Part shown: in pieces, positions 9,052-17,843 of the stretch
How the letters are laid out: the number at the start of each line of letters is the position of its first letter
How positions within the stretch are numbered: the first letter of the stretch is position 1
Assembly: GCA_023415055.1 (NCBI GenBank)
Contig: JAEZLZ010000113.1
Location: 1 to 64,000, forward strand
Length of the DNA stretch: 64,000 bases
Reading direction: 5' to 3'
DNA from: Bacillota bacterium
GTDB lineage: Bacteria > Bacillota > Clostridia > Lachnospirales > Lachnospiraceae
Notes under the pieces: generated by a model
Database searches by the model: none
The model's input: only the letters and a program-made list of their open reading frames with translations
Told to the model about the DNA's origin: nothing
Translations under genes and position numbers: made by a program

Positions 9052-9876
9052 CTAAAGCTTCTCCAAACGATCAGCCAGCACATCCAGCCAGTCACCTTCG
9101 TAAAGCTCTATCATTCCACGATCACAAGCTGCAGCTAATTTTGGATTGATTGGCAGCTTTGCGGTCAGTTCTATCTGATGCTTCTCAGCAATTTCTTCGA
9201 TATGGCTCTCACCAAACAACTGATATTCCTTGCCACAATCCGGGCAGATAAAGGAAGACATATTCTCAACCAGACCAAGAATCGGAACATTCATCATCTG
9301 TGCCATCTTTACTGCTTTTCCAACGATCATGGAAACAAGCTCCTGAGGTGAGGTTACTATAATAATTCCGTCAATCGGAAGGGACTGGAATACCGTGAGT
9401 GGAACATCTCCGGTACCCGGCGGCATATCTACAAACATAAAATCCACATCATTCCAGATGACATCGGACCAAAATTGCTTTACAGTTCCTGCAATCACGG
9501 GACCTCTCCATACGACAGGATCCGTCTCATTGGGAAGTAAAAGATTAATGGACATAACTTCTATTCCGGTATTCGTCTTTGCCGGGAATAATCCAAGTTC
9601 ATTGCTTATCACCTTTTCCTTCAGACCGAATGCTTTCGGAATGGAAGGTCCTGTGATATCCGCATCTAATATGGCTGTATTATAGCCTTTTCTATTCATA
9701 TTCACTGACATCAGGGAAGTAACTAAGGATTTTCCTACACCGCCCTTACCGCTGACGATACCGATCACCTTCTTCACATGGCTCAGTTCGTGAGCATCCA
9801 CGGAAAAATCATTCTTCGGCTTTGCACTGGAACATTTGGATGCACAGCTTTCACAATTACTATTACAATCACTCAT
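9052..9876 (-). CDS. Mrp/NBP35 family iron-sulfur carrier ATPase
   Basis: Cytosolic P-loop ATPase (274 aa) of the Mrp/ApbC family, which carries or assembles Fe-S clusters. The deviant Walker A GKGGVGKS lies near residues 43-50, DADITGPS near 70, and the switch region DMPPGTGD near 150. The dimer-interface CPDC lies near residue 212. An N-terminal tail with cysteines at 4, 8, 11 and 15 resembles the extra cluster of NBP35-type proteins, though the spacing differs from the eukaryotic form. GGAGGAAT precedes the ATG. The gene converges with apbE with only an 8-bp gap. Confidence 0.9.
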   Translation of the reverse strand: MSDCNSNCESCASKCSSAKPKNDFSVDAHELSHVKKVIGIVSGKGGVGKSLVTSLMSVNMNRKGYNTAILDADITGPSIPKAFGLKEKVISNELGLFPAKTNTGIEVMSINLLLPNETDPVVWRGPVIAGTVKQFWSDVIWNDVDFMFVDMPPGTGDVPLTVFQSLPIDGIIIVTSPQELVSMIVGKAVKMAQMMNVPILGLVENMSSFICPDCGKEYQLFGESHIEEIAEKHQIELTAKLPINPKLAAACDRGMIELYEGDWLDVLADRLEKL

Positions 9877-10085
9877 TCTATTATTCCTCCTAACTAAGTA
9901 CTCTGTCTGAAGCTCTCTAAAGCCTCAGATTATACCGGAGGCATTCTCCTCCGCTCATTCTTGTTATCTTTCATTTGCTTTGTAATTATACCCCGAATTG
10001 ATAAGATGTCAATCATTATTTCCTTGAACATGCGCGCCCCTCTCTGAATATTATGGTATATAACAATAGGAAAGGAGCTGATATT

Positions 10086-11108
10086 ATGCAGATTCTGTTT
10101 ACAAACAATCTGATGCTTATTATGACTGGGCTTATTACCTTTCTATCGGAAAATGTCGTGCTGCTAACGATTATCGGATTAGTTCTTCTTATGATAGTTA
10201 CAACCGTATTCCGAATTCGAAAGAAGAAAAAAAGGCGGAAAAGAGAAGTAATCCATCCGGTTACCGAGATTCTGGGAAATGTCCCGGAACGACTTCAAGA
10301 ACTGAACAATGAACTGAAACCCTTCGGCTTTGCTTACGAGCCCTATCAGGATATATTCTTTTCTCTTATGAATCCATGGCAGAGGGAATTAGGCTACTGC
10401 AGACTTTATGATGAAGCGAGCGCTGCATTAAGTATGATTATAGATTGCGAACCAATCCGCTTTGAATATGGTGGCAGGCGTTGGTTGATTGAGTTTTGGA
10501 AGGGCCAATATGGAATGAATACCGGAGGAGAAGTAGGAATTTATTATACCACAGGTCCGGATCTGAATATTCCGGGTGTATTTAACGGGACCTTCTATTA
10601 TTGTGTTCACGATGAAGATTGTATTAATATGTCATTCGTATTTAAGAAAAACGGCAATATTTTATTCACTCGAAGCGGTTACCACTGGTGGCTGACCGGT
10701 TTTAAGCTTGGCGAGTTTTCCAAGCCTTCCCAGCTTTCCATGGATATTACACTCGATTTATATGACAAAAGAATGGCAAATGCCTTTGTAGAAGCTTTAA
10801 AAAAAGCCGGATATAAGGATCAGGAATTTTTGCAGCAGGGACGCCGCGTTATCATTCGTTATGATAAGCCTCATACCAAGCAGCCACTTACCAGAACCAC
10901 CCTGACCGAATTCATTATGCAGCGTAATAATGAGTCTTTCTGCGATTCCTATAACTTTTTAACAGAAGCATACACCGATACCTTGGATAAACTCGAAATC
11001 GTACGCAAGGAATCACCTTCGATGTACAATCAGATATTGAGCATCGGTAAGCCAAAGGCTATGTTTGAATCCTATAACACCATCAAAGGCTACCTGAATC
11101 ATAACTAA
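10086..11108 (+). CDS. Membrane-anchored protein of unknown function
   Basis: This 340-residue protein was not recognised. One or two hydrophobic segments fill residues about 5-43, followed by a very basic stretch (KKKKRRKR), so the remaining roughly 280 residues are probably cytosolic. That part has a folded look with no known catalytic motif: WLIEFWKGQYGMNTGGEVGIYY near residue 138 and SGYHWWLTGFKLGEF near 198 are the most distinctive pieces. The ATG with GGAG 8 nt upstream was chosen over one 33 bp earlier. It lies 55 bp before a metallophosphoesterase gene on the same strand, so the two are likely co-transcribed. Similar DUF4474-like proteins may exist; I am not sure. Confidence 0.75.
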   Translation: MQILFTNNLMLIMTGLITFLSENVVLLTIIGLVLLMIVTTVFRIRKKKKRRKREVIHPVTEILGNVPERLQELNNELKPFGFAYEPYQDIFFSLMNPWQRELGYCRLYDEASAALSMIIDCEPIRFEYGGRRWLIEFWKGQYGMNTGGEVGIYYTTGPDLNIPGVFNGTFYYCVHDEDCINMSFVFKKNGNILFTRSGYHWWLTGFKLGEFSKPSQLSMDITLDLYDKRMANAFVEALKKAGYKDQEFLQQGRRVIIRYDKPHTKQPLTRTTLTEFIMQRNNESFCDSYNFLTEAYTDTLDKLEIVRKESPSMYNQILSIGKPKAMFESYNTIKGYLNHN

Positions 11109-11163
11109 CAAAAGCCGACTCCATTAGTGTAAAGAATAATTCGGATTAAGGAAGTGATCGCTT

Positions 11164-12063
11164 TTGTCAGCAACAAAACGTCTATCTCAGGTTCTGGCCG
11201 AATCAAAGGTATTAACCATCGATGAAAATTCCCGTATCGTAATCATGAGTGATTGCCATCGTGGGAATAACAGCTGGGGAGATAACTTTTCAGGAAATCA
11301 GAACCTCTACTTTGCCGCCCTGTACTATTATTACGAAAACGGATACACATATATTGAATTGGGTGACGGGGATGAATTATGGGAAAACAGATCCATCGAA
11401 GATATTATAGAGGCTCACAGTGATGCTTTTTGGCTGATGTCACTCTTCTATCGGGACCAACGGTTTTACATGCTGTACGGCAATCACGATATTGTCAAAA
11501 GAGATCCAAGATACACACAGACAAAATGTCATTCCTTCTATTGTGACAGTATGAATTCTGAACTGGCGCTCTTCCCTGGGATTGAAATTACGGAGGGATT
11601 AGTTCTTCGATACCGGCATACGGATAACCGGATCTTACTGACTCACGGACATCAGGGTGATTTTCTGAATGATACCTTATGGAAGCTGTCTCGATTTCTT
11701 GTAAGGTATCTGTGGCGTCCGCTGGAGCTGGTCGGGATCCGGGATCCTACCAGTACCTCGAAGAATACGAAAAAGAAAAATGCAGTAGAAAAAAATCTTA
11801 TGGATTTTGCAAAAGAACATAATCAGATGATTATATGCGGTCATACCCACCGTCCGGTCTTTCCCAAGGTGGGTGAGGCCCCTTATTTTAATGACGGCAG
11901 CTGTGTACATCCCAGATGCATTACTGCGCTTGAGCTGCGAAACGGAATGATCTCTTTAGTAAAATGGGCAATCATGACCAGACCGGATCGAAGCTTATAT
12001 GTCGGTCGTGAGGTTCTAGAGGAACCGGTCCGGCTGGGCGATTATTTTCAATCACTGAACTGA
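11164..12063 (+). CDS. Calcineurin-type metallophosphoesterase
   Basis: Cytosolic two-metal phosphoesterase (299 aa). All family motifs are visible in order: SDCHRGNN (D-x-H) near residue 29, GDGDELWEN near 67, GNHDIVKR near 111, THGHQGD near 162 and CGHTHRP near 221. The arrangement resembles the UDP-2,3-diacylglucosamine hydrolase branch, but clostridia usually lack lipid A, so the substrate is unknown. The start is TTG; GGAAGTGAT lies upstream, and no in-frame ATG precedes the first metal motif. It follows an unknown membrane-anchored protein gene and ends at a clear terminator. Confidence 0.85.
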   Translation: MSATKRLSQVLAESKVLTIDENSRIVIMSDCHRGNNSWGDNFSGNQNLYFAALYYYYENGYTYIELGDGDELWENRSIEDIIEAHSDAFWLMSLFYRDQRFYMLYGNHDIVKRDPRYTQTKCHSFYCDSMNSELALFPGIEITEGLVLRYRHTDNRILLTHGHQGDFLNDTLWKLSRFLVRYLWRPLELVGIRDPTSTSKNTKKKNAVEKNLMDFAKEHNQMIICGHTHRPVFPKVGEAPYFNDGSCVHPRCITALELRNGMISLVKWAIMTRPDRSLYVGREVLEEPVRLGDYFQSLN

Positions 12064-12070
12064 GTATATT

Positions 12071-12104
12071 AAGGGCTGTCGTATTAAACTACGGCACCCT
12101 TTTT
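12071..12104 (+). terminator. Terminator of the metallophosphoesterase operon
   Basis: AAGGG...TCGTA pairs with TACGG...CCCTT around a short A/T loop, and the stem is followed by a T run on the plus strand. It begins about 8 bp past the stop codon. Confidence 0.75.
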
Positions 12105-12116
12105 ACATTAGAATGT

Positions 12117-12686
12117 TTATTTTTTCTTTTTGACCGAATAGCCGAATTTACCAAGTAGTTCACCGAGTGCATAGTATTCACCATGGGAGTATACGACCAG
12201 GCCGGTTTGGTTCAGGTGGAAACGTCCTTTTTCATCCATATATCGTTTATCAACGGTTACACCTACTACTTCGGCTAAAAACATATCATGAGAGCCTAAG
12301 GGAATGATTTGTTTCACAGCACATTCGATATTTACAGGACTTTCTTCAATTCCGGGAGCAGACACCTTCGTTCCTTGTTGTGGTGTAAGCTTCATTTCTT
12401 TGAATTTATCAACCTCCCTACCAGAGCGGACTCCGCAATAATCCGCTTTCTTTGCTAACTCTTTCGTCACCAGATTAATCACAAATTCCTTGCTGTCACG
12501 GATGATGTCATAGGAATAACGTTCTTTTCGTATTGATATCGAAACCATGGCTGGGCTTGAGCAGATGGTTCCAGCCCATGCAATCGTTATTATATTTGGC
12601 TTATGCTTCTCATCGGCGCAGCTTACCATAACTGCCGGAATTGGGTAAAGCATATTGCCGGGTTTCCACTGTTCCTTTTCTATCAT
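12117..12686 (-). CDS. Flavin reductase-like domain protein
   Basis: FMN-binding split-barrel protein (189 aa) of the flavin reductase/FlaRed family. Characteristic segments are PIPAVMVSC near residue 14, NIITIAWAGTICSSPAMVSISIRK near 31 and the flavin-contact region KEFVINLV near 68. Anaerobes use such proteins as NAD(P)H-dependent FMN reductases or flavoredoxins. The start MIEKEQW was chosen because GGGAAAGG lies at a proper distance (about 10 nt); upstream ATG codons sit too close to or before the ribosome-binding site. It is monocistronic and converges with the metallophosphoesterase gene. The electron donor is unknown. Confidence 0.85.
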   Translation of the reverse strand: MIEKEQWKPGNMLYPIPAVMVSCADEKHKPNIITIAWAGTICSSPAMVSISIRKERYSYDIIRDSKEFVINLVTKELAKKADYCGVRSGREVDKFKEMKLTPQQGTKVSAPGIEESPVNIECAVKQIIPLGSHDMFLAEVVGVTVDKRYMDEKGRFHLNQTGLVVYSHGEYYALGELLGKFGYSVKKKK

Positions 12687-12876
12687 GATAATCATACCTT
12701 TCCCATTCGATGCGTATCGTATGTAACATGTGTTCCTTAATAAACGGGTCACTGCAGCACAGTTTCCATCATTGTAACGATTTTCAATCAGACTGTCAAT
12801 GTCCTCGTGTATGTTCTTTAGGAAGGATTAGATCAATAATGTGATATGAATCAATTTATTATCGAAATCCTCTTGG

Positions 12877-12960
12877 TATAATTTAGTTGGTTCCATTACA
12901 TACTATGATTACAGCGTCAAAAGCAACTTCGGTGCTTTCCTAAGTGCAGTACCTTTTGAC
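12877..12960 (+). promoter_or_regulatory. Ferredoxin leader: -10 box and stable hairpin
   Basis: TATAAT lies at 12877-12882, with only a poor -35 (TTTATT, 16 bp upstream). A leader hairpin follows: GTCAAAAG (12916-12923) pairs perfectly with CTTTTGAC (12953-12960), with an inner ACTT/AAGT helix. No T tract follows, so it is not a plain terminator. The rest of the 12687-13033 gap shows nothing else. Confidence 0.45.
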
Positions 12961-13033
12961 TCTTAAATCATACTAAAATTAATGTTGGGATTGGAGACAA
13001 TTCCGATTATTTCTTTTTGAAAGGAGAATTCAC

Positions 13034-13225
13034 ATGAAAGCATCTGTTGATCAGGATGGCTGCATCAGCTGTGGTTTATGCATCGATGTATGTCCTGAGG
13101 TGTTTAGCTACAACGAAAATGAAGTATCTCAAGCCATCGAAGGAAACATTCCTGAAAACTGCCTTGAGAGAGCAGAAGAAGCTCGTGATGGTTGCCCTGT
13201 AAGTGTAATCGATCTGTCTGAATAA
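13034..13225 (+). CDS. Ferredoxin, single [4Fe-4S] cluster
   Basis: Small electron carrier of 63 aa. Cysteines 10, 13 and 16 (CISCGLC) and 55 (CPVSVI) are the expected ligands of one [4Fe-4S] cluster. Cysteines 20 and 42 match the positions that form a disulfide in Pyrococcus-type mono-cluster ferredoxins. This is half the cluster content of the usual clostridial 2[4Fe-4S] ferredoxin. AAAGGAG precedes the ATG, the leader holds a stable hairpin, and a terminator follows at 13292. It is monocistronic. A likely partner is PFOR (24809-28378), but this is inference. Confidence 0.92.
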   Translation: MKASVDQDGCISCGLCIDVCPEVFSYNENEVSQAIEGNIPENCLERAEEARDGCPVSVIDLSE

Positions 13226-13247
13226 GGAACGTGTGCCAGGCAGGCAA

Positions 13248-13278
13248 GTGTGGTCCAGCTTCGCTGGACACACGACAC
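13248..13278. repeat. Palindromic intergenic repeat, family 2, copy 1
   Basis: GTCCAGC and GCTGGAC form a perfect 7-bp stem around TTC, flanked by GTGTG and ACACACGAC, which extend the symmetry. Related copies lie at 30246-30270 and 31862-31887. It sits between the ferredoxin stop codon and its terminator. Confidence 0.6.
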
Positions 13279-13291
13279 ACCACGTAAAAAA

Positions 13292-13322
13292 GGGCTTTCG
13301 CCATGCGGCAAAAGTCCTTTTT
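13292..13322 (+). terminator. Terminator of the ferredoxin gene
   Basis: GGGCTTTCGCC pairs with GGCAAAAGTCC around a short loop and is followed by a T run; an A run precedes the stem, so it could also work on the other strand. Confidence 0.8.
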
Positions 13323-13428
13323 GATAATAAGATAATTTTCAAACTTTCCTTTTTAAGGAATCTCTGCTATGCTTATAGTTACAGAATAACTTTCATTTTT
13401 TTTAGAATTTCATAGGAAGGATGATTTT

Positions 13429-13704
13429 ATGGATTTTATAAAAGAAGCAAATAAAATTTACCTGAATGATGCAAATGGTCACATGCTTGCCGTAGTTACA
13501 TTTCCCAGATTAAAGGATCATATCGTTACAATCGATCATACCTTTGTCGATCCCTCCCTTCGAGGTCAGGGTGTTGCCGGAAAAATGATGGAAGCAGCGG
13601 TCGCTTACTTTCGCGCGAACGATCTGAAGGTCAAACCCACCTGCAGCTATGCGGTAAAATGGTTTTCGGAGCATCCGGAATGTGATGATGTATTGGAAAA
13701 GTAA
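13429..13704 (+). CDS. Small GNAT-type N-acetyltransferase (YjdJ-like)
   Basis: Minimal GNAT domain protein of 91 aa, about half the length of standard acetyltransferases. The acetyl-CoA-binding motif is DPSLRGQGVAGKMMEA, at about residues 43-58 (R-G-Q-G-V-A). The C-terminal part contains TCSYAVKWFSEHPE, the conserved end of the YjdJ/GTNAT1 group. GGAAGG lies about 7 nt before the ATG. The substrate is not known for this family. It converges with the large ABC permease gene, 8 bp away. Confidence 0.88.
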   Translation: MDFIKEANKIYLNDANGHMLAVVTFPRLKDHIVTIDHTFVDPSLRGQGVAGKMMEAAVAYFRANDLKVKPTCSYAVKWFSEHPECDDVLEK

Positions 13705-13712
13705 CACATCAA

Positions 13713-16700
13713 TTATTCGATACTCTTTAAGGATTCTACCATATCTATTTTCTTAAGTTTAAAGTACATGACAAAATTAACGAATGCGGAAAAAAGTATG
13801 GTAAGCAGGATACTATACACAAAGCTACTGGGATCGATGTTTCTTCCGAACATCACCAAATCAATCTCGACTGTCGTAATCACATACCGGTGAAGAAAAA
13901 TCCCAAGAACCACACCAAGGCCTGCACCGATTATGGTAAGGATGATATTCTCCCTGTATACGTAGGCAGCCGTTTCCTGATTATAAAAGCCAAGTACCTT
14001 CAGGGTAGCCAGCTCTCTTCTTCGTTCATTAATATTGATATTATTCAGATTATAAAGTACTACGAAAGCCAATGCTCCTGCTGATATGATCAATACCCAT
14101 ACCACGATATTTAAGCTTACCAAAACATTGGATAATAAGTCCCGGTAGTAGCTGGTATAAAATATTCCGGTTGCTGCCGGTTTTTCAAGCAATGCATTAC
14201 CGACTGTAAGTTCACTCTTCTGGTCTACTCCAGGCATGAGACAAAACAGTTCGTTATAGTCTGCGTTATGGCCGAATAATTTCTGATAAAGCACCGATGA
14301 CAGGTAGACATAGTGTGTCATATAGTTTTCCGTGATACCTGTCACCTTCACTTGGACCTCCTTCTCGTTCTGTTTCAGACCGATGGTATCTCCTACTTTG
14401 ATTCCAAGCTTCTTTGCGATCTGCTCTGTCAGAAGAACCCCGTCATCACCAAGTGTCAGCTTCTTATGACCCTCCCGTTCCCGGAAGACAATATAATCTT
14501 CAAAAGCATTGACCTCCTCGGGTACGTACATGGACAAGGTCTTGCTCTCACCCTCAAAGCTGATATCGACCGAACCTGTTGCTACTCTGATATAATCGGT
14601 AATCGCCTGCTGTTCCTCTATCGTCTTCTCCAGATCCTCAACCTGTTCTTCGCTCGCTTTCTTGTCTACCGAGACAGAGGCATCATAGATCATAATTTCG
14701 TCGAACTGTCTGGTATAGATGACAAAGATGGAATCCTTCAATCCAAAGCCAACTAATAAAAGTGCCATACAACCTCCGATACCGAATACCGTCATAAAAA
14801 AACGTTTCTTATAACGCATCAGATTTCGAATGGTAGCCTTCCAGGTGAAATTCATCTTCTTCCACAAAAACGGAATACGTTCCAAAAATACGCGTTTTCC
14901 GGCCTTAGGAGCCTCCGGTCTCATAAGCTGTGCCGGTTTTGCATGCAGCTCCTTATAGCACGCGAAGAAAGTGGCTATCTCAACACACAATAACGCAAGT
15001 ATGGTTGCAAGGGCAGCATAATACAGATTAAACGGTGTGATCACCTCCGGAATATTACGATACATAATCTTATAGGCTGTAATAATAACCGTAGGCAACA
15101 CCTTGAGTCCAACAGCAGCACCGAATAAGCTTCCTCCCAGCGTAGCAAGGAATGCATATAGGATGTATTTTATCGCAATGGAAAGCTTAGAATAGCCTAA
15201 AGCCTTCAGTGTTCCGATCTCAATCCGCTCCTCCTCTACCATTCTTGTCATCGTGGTGAGACTGATTAATGCAGCTACCAGGAAAAAGATTGCCGGAAAC
15301 ACTTCACCGATTGCCCCGATTCGGTCTGCATTCTGTTCAAACTCCACATAGGCTTCGATACTGCCGCGGTCTAGCACATACCAGGTCGGAAGTTCTAGTT
15401 TTGCAAGCTCCTTTTCTGAATCCGCTATCTTAATTTCTCCTTCGGCAATCTCTTTCTCTCCATTGGTAATCTCATTTTCAGCATCTGCTATTTTCTTTTT
15501 CCCTTCCTTTATCTCTTTTTCACCTTCCGCTATCCTTTCTTCACCCTCGGTTATCTTCTTTGTTCCGGCAGTAAGTTCTTTTTTGCCCCTGGCAATCTTC
15601 TCCTTTGCAGCCGCAATTTGCTTCTCACCTGCAGTTATCCCGGCATCCGCTTTCGCAAATTCTATTAAGGCTCCCTGGTACCCCTGCTCCAGCTGCTCTC
15701 TGGCAGCATTCAGTTGCGGTTCAGGCAGTCCGGATTGCTGCAGCTTGGTGAGATTCGTTTCATATTCCTGCCTCGCTGCAGATTTTGCATTCTCAAGCTG
15801 TACTTTTTTTTCATTCAGCTCTGTAACCGAGGTCTTTACCTTTTGCTCTGAATTTTCCAACTCAATTTTTGACGTTCTTATTTTTTCCTTGTAATCCGCA
15901 AGATCTCTCTTTGATTCTTCTATCTCGACTTCCGAATCCTTCAGTTTCTTTTTGGAAGAGGCAATCTCTTCCTTCGAATCCTGAAGCTTAATCTTCGAAT
16001 CCTTCAGCTTCTGCTTAGCTTCAAGTATATCGTTATAGGCAGGATTATAAATCTCATCATATCTTGCCTGACATCTTGTATCTGCGATCCCTTCTAACCG
16101 ATCTAGCACTTCCTCAACATGCAAATCATATGCATCGGTATAAACGGTCATCTCCTTCGCTCCCTCTACCGATACATAGATGGTAGAGTATGCTTCCTGT
16201 TTAAAAACTTCAGGGAGGACAACAACAAAGCTGTTAACATCACCGTTACCGATGCTTGAGCTTCCTCTCTGAAAGGATAGATAGTAAGAGGTTGAACCGA
16301 CACCAACGATAGTAAATTCATCTTCTGAAAGTAGATCTGAGATCTTCTCCTCTGTCCCGGTATCGACCTTAATCTTATCTCCCAGTTTATATCCGGTGCT
16401 TCTCAGAAAGAAATCATCTACCAGGACCTCCGAATTAGTCTGAGGCATTCTGCCCTCTTTCACCATGAATTTATTAATCCTCTTCGTGGCGGACAGAACC
16501 TCCAAAACAAGTTCGTTTCCATCGGCATCACACACTACATGAGTAGAATATGCTGGCTCGACCTCTTTCACTCCATCGACAGCGGCAATCGCTTTGACAT
16601 CATCCTCCGTTAAGCCAAGGGTACTAAGTACACGAATATCCATGAGATTACTTAGATCATAATAATGATCGGCAGTCAGGCGCATATCTGGATCCGTCGC

Positions 16701-16817
16701 TCTCAGTCCAGCAAAAAAGGCCACTCCCAAAGCAACTATCATAAATATGGAGAGGAATCTGTTCAAACTCGACTTAATCTCCATATAAAAATCCTTGCGT
16801 AATGCTCTTCTCTTCAT
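13713..16817 (-). CDS. FtsX/MacB-type ABC permease with long coiled coil
   Basis: Large permease (1034 aa) of a type VII-like ABC system. After a first helix at about 19-38 comes an extracytoplasmic region with a MacB-like fold (about 40-260). A coiled coil of roughly 210 residues (about 270-485) follows, made of repeating SK-x-x-L and EGE-K-x-I units rich in Lys, Glu, Ser and Gly. Three helices (about 510-640) and a second soluble domain precede a final group of three helices (about 890-1025). Two FtsX domains are therefore present in one chain. It lies 6 bp after its ATPase gene. Such systems export lipids or peptides or drive envelope mechanics; the substrate is unknown. Confidence 0.88.
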   Translation of the reverse strand: MKRRALRKDFYMEIKSSLNRFLSIFMIVALGVAFFAGLRATDPDMRLTADHYYDLSNLMDIRVLSTLGLTEDDVKAIAAVDGVKEVEPAYSTHVVCDADGNELVLEVLSATKRINKFMVKEGRMPQTNSEVLVDDFFLRSTGYKLGDKIKVDTGTEEKISDLLSEDEFTIVGVGSTSYYLSFQRGSSSIGNGDVNSFVVVLPEVFKQEAYSTIYVSVEGAKEMTVYTDAYDLHVEEVLDRLEGIADTRCQARYDEIYNPAYNDILEAKQKLKDSKIKLQDSKEEIASSKKKLKDSEVEIEESKRDLADYKEKIRTSKIELENSEQKVKTSVTELNEKKVQLENAKSAARQEYETNLTKLQQSGLPEPQLNAAREQLEQGYQGALIEFAKADAGITAGEKQIAAAKEKIARGKKELTAGTKKITEGEERIAEGEKEIKEGKKKIADAENEITNGEKEIAEGEIKIADSEKELAKLELPTWYVLDRGSIEAYVEFEQNADRIGAIGEVFPAIFFLVAALISLTTMTRMVEEERIEIGTLKALGYSKLSIAIKYILYAFLATLGGSLFGAAVGLKVLPTVIITAYKIMYRNIPEVITPFNLYYAALATILALLCVEIATFFACYKELHAKPAQLMRPEAPKAGKRVFLERIPFLWKKMNFTWKATIRNLMRYKKRFFMTVFGIGGCMALLLVGFGLKDSIFVIYTRQFDEIMIYDASVSVDKKASEEQVEDLEKTIEEQQAITDYIRVATGSVDISFEGESKTLSMYVPEEVNAFEDYIVFREREGHKKLTLGDDGVLLTEQIAKKLGIKVGDTIGLKQNEKEVQVKVTGITENYMTHYVYLSSVLYQKLFGHNADYNELFCLMPGVDQKSELTVGNALLEKPAATGIFYTSYYRDLLSNVLVSLNIVVWVLIISAGALAFVVLYNLNNININERRRELATLKVLGFYNQETAAYVYRENIILTIIGAGLGVVLGIFLHRYVITTVEIDLVMFGRNIDPSSFVYSILLTILFSAFVNFVMYFKLKKIDMVESLKSIE

Positions 16818-16823
16818 GTCAGC

Positions 16824-17528
16824 CTACCATTCTATCGTTTCTACCGATACAGGATTCTCATTCAGAGTTACCTGGGTTACTTTACCATTTTTAATCTTAA
16901 TTACGCGGTCTGCCATCGGTGTCAATGCTGTATTATGAGTAATGACGATTACCGTCATATTGCGTTCCCTGCAAGTATCCTGCAATAACTTCAAAATAGA
17001 CTTGCCGGTCATATAATCCAGAGCACCGGTCGGTTCATCACATAAAAGGAGCTTTGGATTCTTTGCCAGAGCTCGCGCAATGGCAACACGCTGCTGTTCA
17101 CCTCCGGACAACTGTGCAGGAAAATTATTAATTCTTTCATTCAGTCCAACTTCACGAAGGACAAGCTCTGCATCCAACGGATCCTTACAGATCTGCGATG
17201 CCAGCTCGACGTTTTCCTTTGCGGTTAGGTTCTGGACCAAATTATAGAACTGAAATACAAAGCCGATCTCATCCCTTCGATACTTGGTTAGCTGCTTCTC
17301 TTTATAGTCGGCTATGTCCATACCTGCGACAAATACTGAACCTTCTGTAGCAGTATCCATGCCGCCCAGAATGTTGAGCACTGTTGTCTTACCAGCACCG
17401 CTTGGTCCCACGATGATAACAAATTCACCTTCACTGATTGTAAAATCAATTCCATCCAATGCATGAATGGAAACTTCGCCCATCTGATATGACTTTCTTA
17501 CCTGTTCCAGTTTTATAAAATCCGTCAT
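16824..17528 (-). CDS. ABC transporter ATP-binding protein (LolD/MacB type)
   Basis: ATPase of 234 aa that drives the adjacent FtsX-type permease. Walker A GPSGAGKTT lies near residue 41, the Q-loop FVFQFYNL near 90, the signature LSGGEQQRVAIARAL near 143, Walker B LLLCDEPTGALD near 163 and the switch histidine in VITHN near 198. MTDFIKLEQ was chosen as start because GGAGG lies 6 nt upstream; an upstream ATG 36 bp earlier lacks one. The promoter must lie in the gap to the divergent DUF421 gene. Confidence 0.93.
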   Translation of the reverse strand: MTDFIKLEQVRKSYQMGEVSIHALDGIDFTISEGEFVIIVGPSGAGKTTVLNILGGMDTATEGSVFVAGMDIADYKEKQLTKYRRDEIGFVFQFYNLVQNLTAKENVELASQICKDPLDAELVLREVGLNERINNFPAQLSGGEQQRVAIARALAKNPKLLLCDEPTGALDYMTGKSILKLLQDTCRERNMTVIVITHNTALTPMADRVIKIKNGKVTQVTLNENPVSVETIEW

Positions 17529-17843
17529 ACGATACCTCCGATCTTTCTCTTCACCTGCATCCATTCAACCAACTAAGTACTTCCATTTTGGTTACAAAGG
17601 CATTTTTAACCTGAATCAAAGTAGGATTGCTGTTTGTTTCCCTATTTTATCCTTACTTTCCATCGGTTACAAGAATACAATTCTAAATTTATTATTAAAT
17701 ATTTGAAATAACCTAGGAAAGCTGCAGTTGAAAGATGTACAGCATCAATAGAAAAGAAACATAATTTTCTTCATTTCTACCAATCCTATCGTTATGGAAA
17801 TAAGAATTAGTAATATTATATACATCGGTTGGAGGTTTCATCT
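17529..17843. other. Divergent intergenic region between ABC exporter and DUF421 genes
   Basis: This stretch of about 315 bp must hold the promoters of both flanking genes. It is AT-rich; TTGATT/TGTAAC-like boxes with 17-bp spacing can be read on the minus strand but are poor. No repeat or strong hairpin was seen. Confidence 0.4.

Noticed and set aside
15463..15894. 143-codon plus-strand frame rich in Ser, Phe and Ala
   Set aside because: It is the complement of the repeated coiled-coil region of the ABC permease; the low-complexity pattern explains the open frame.
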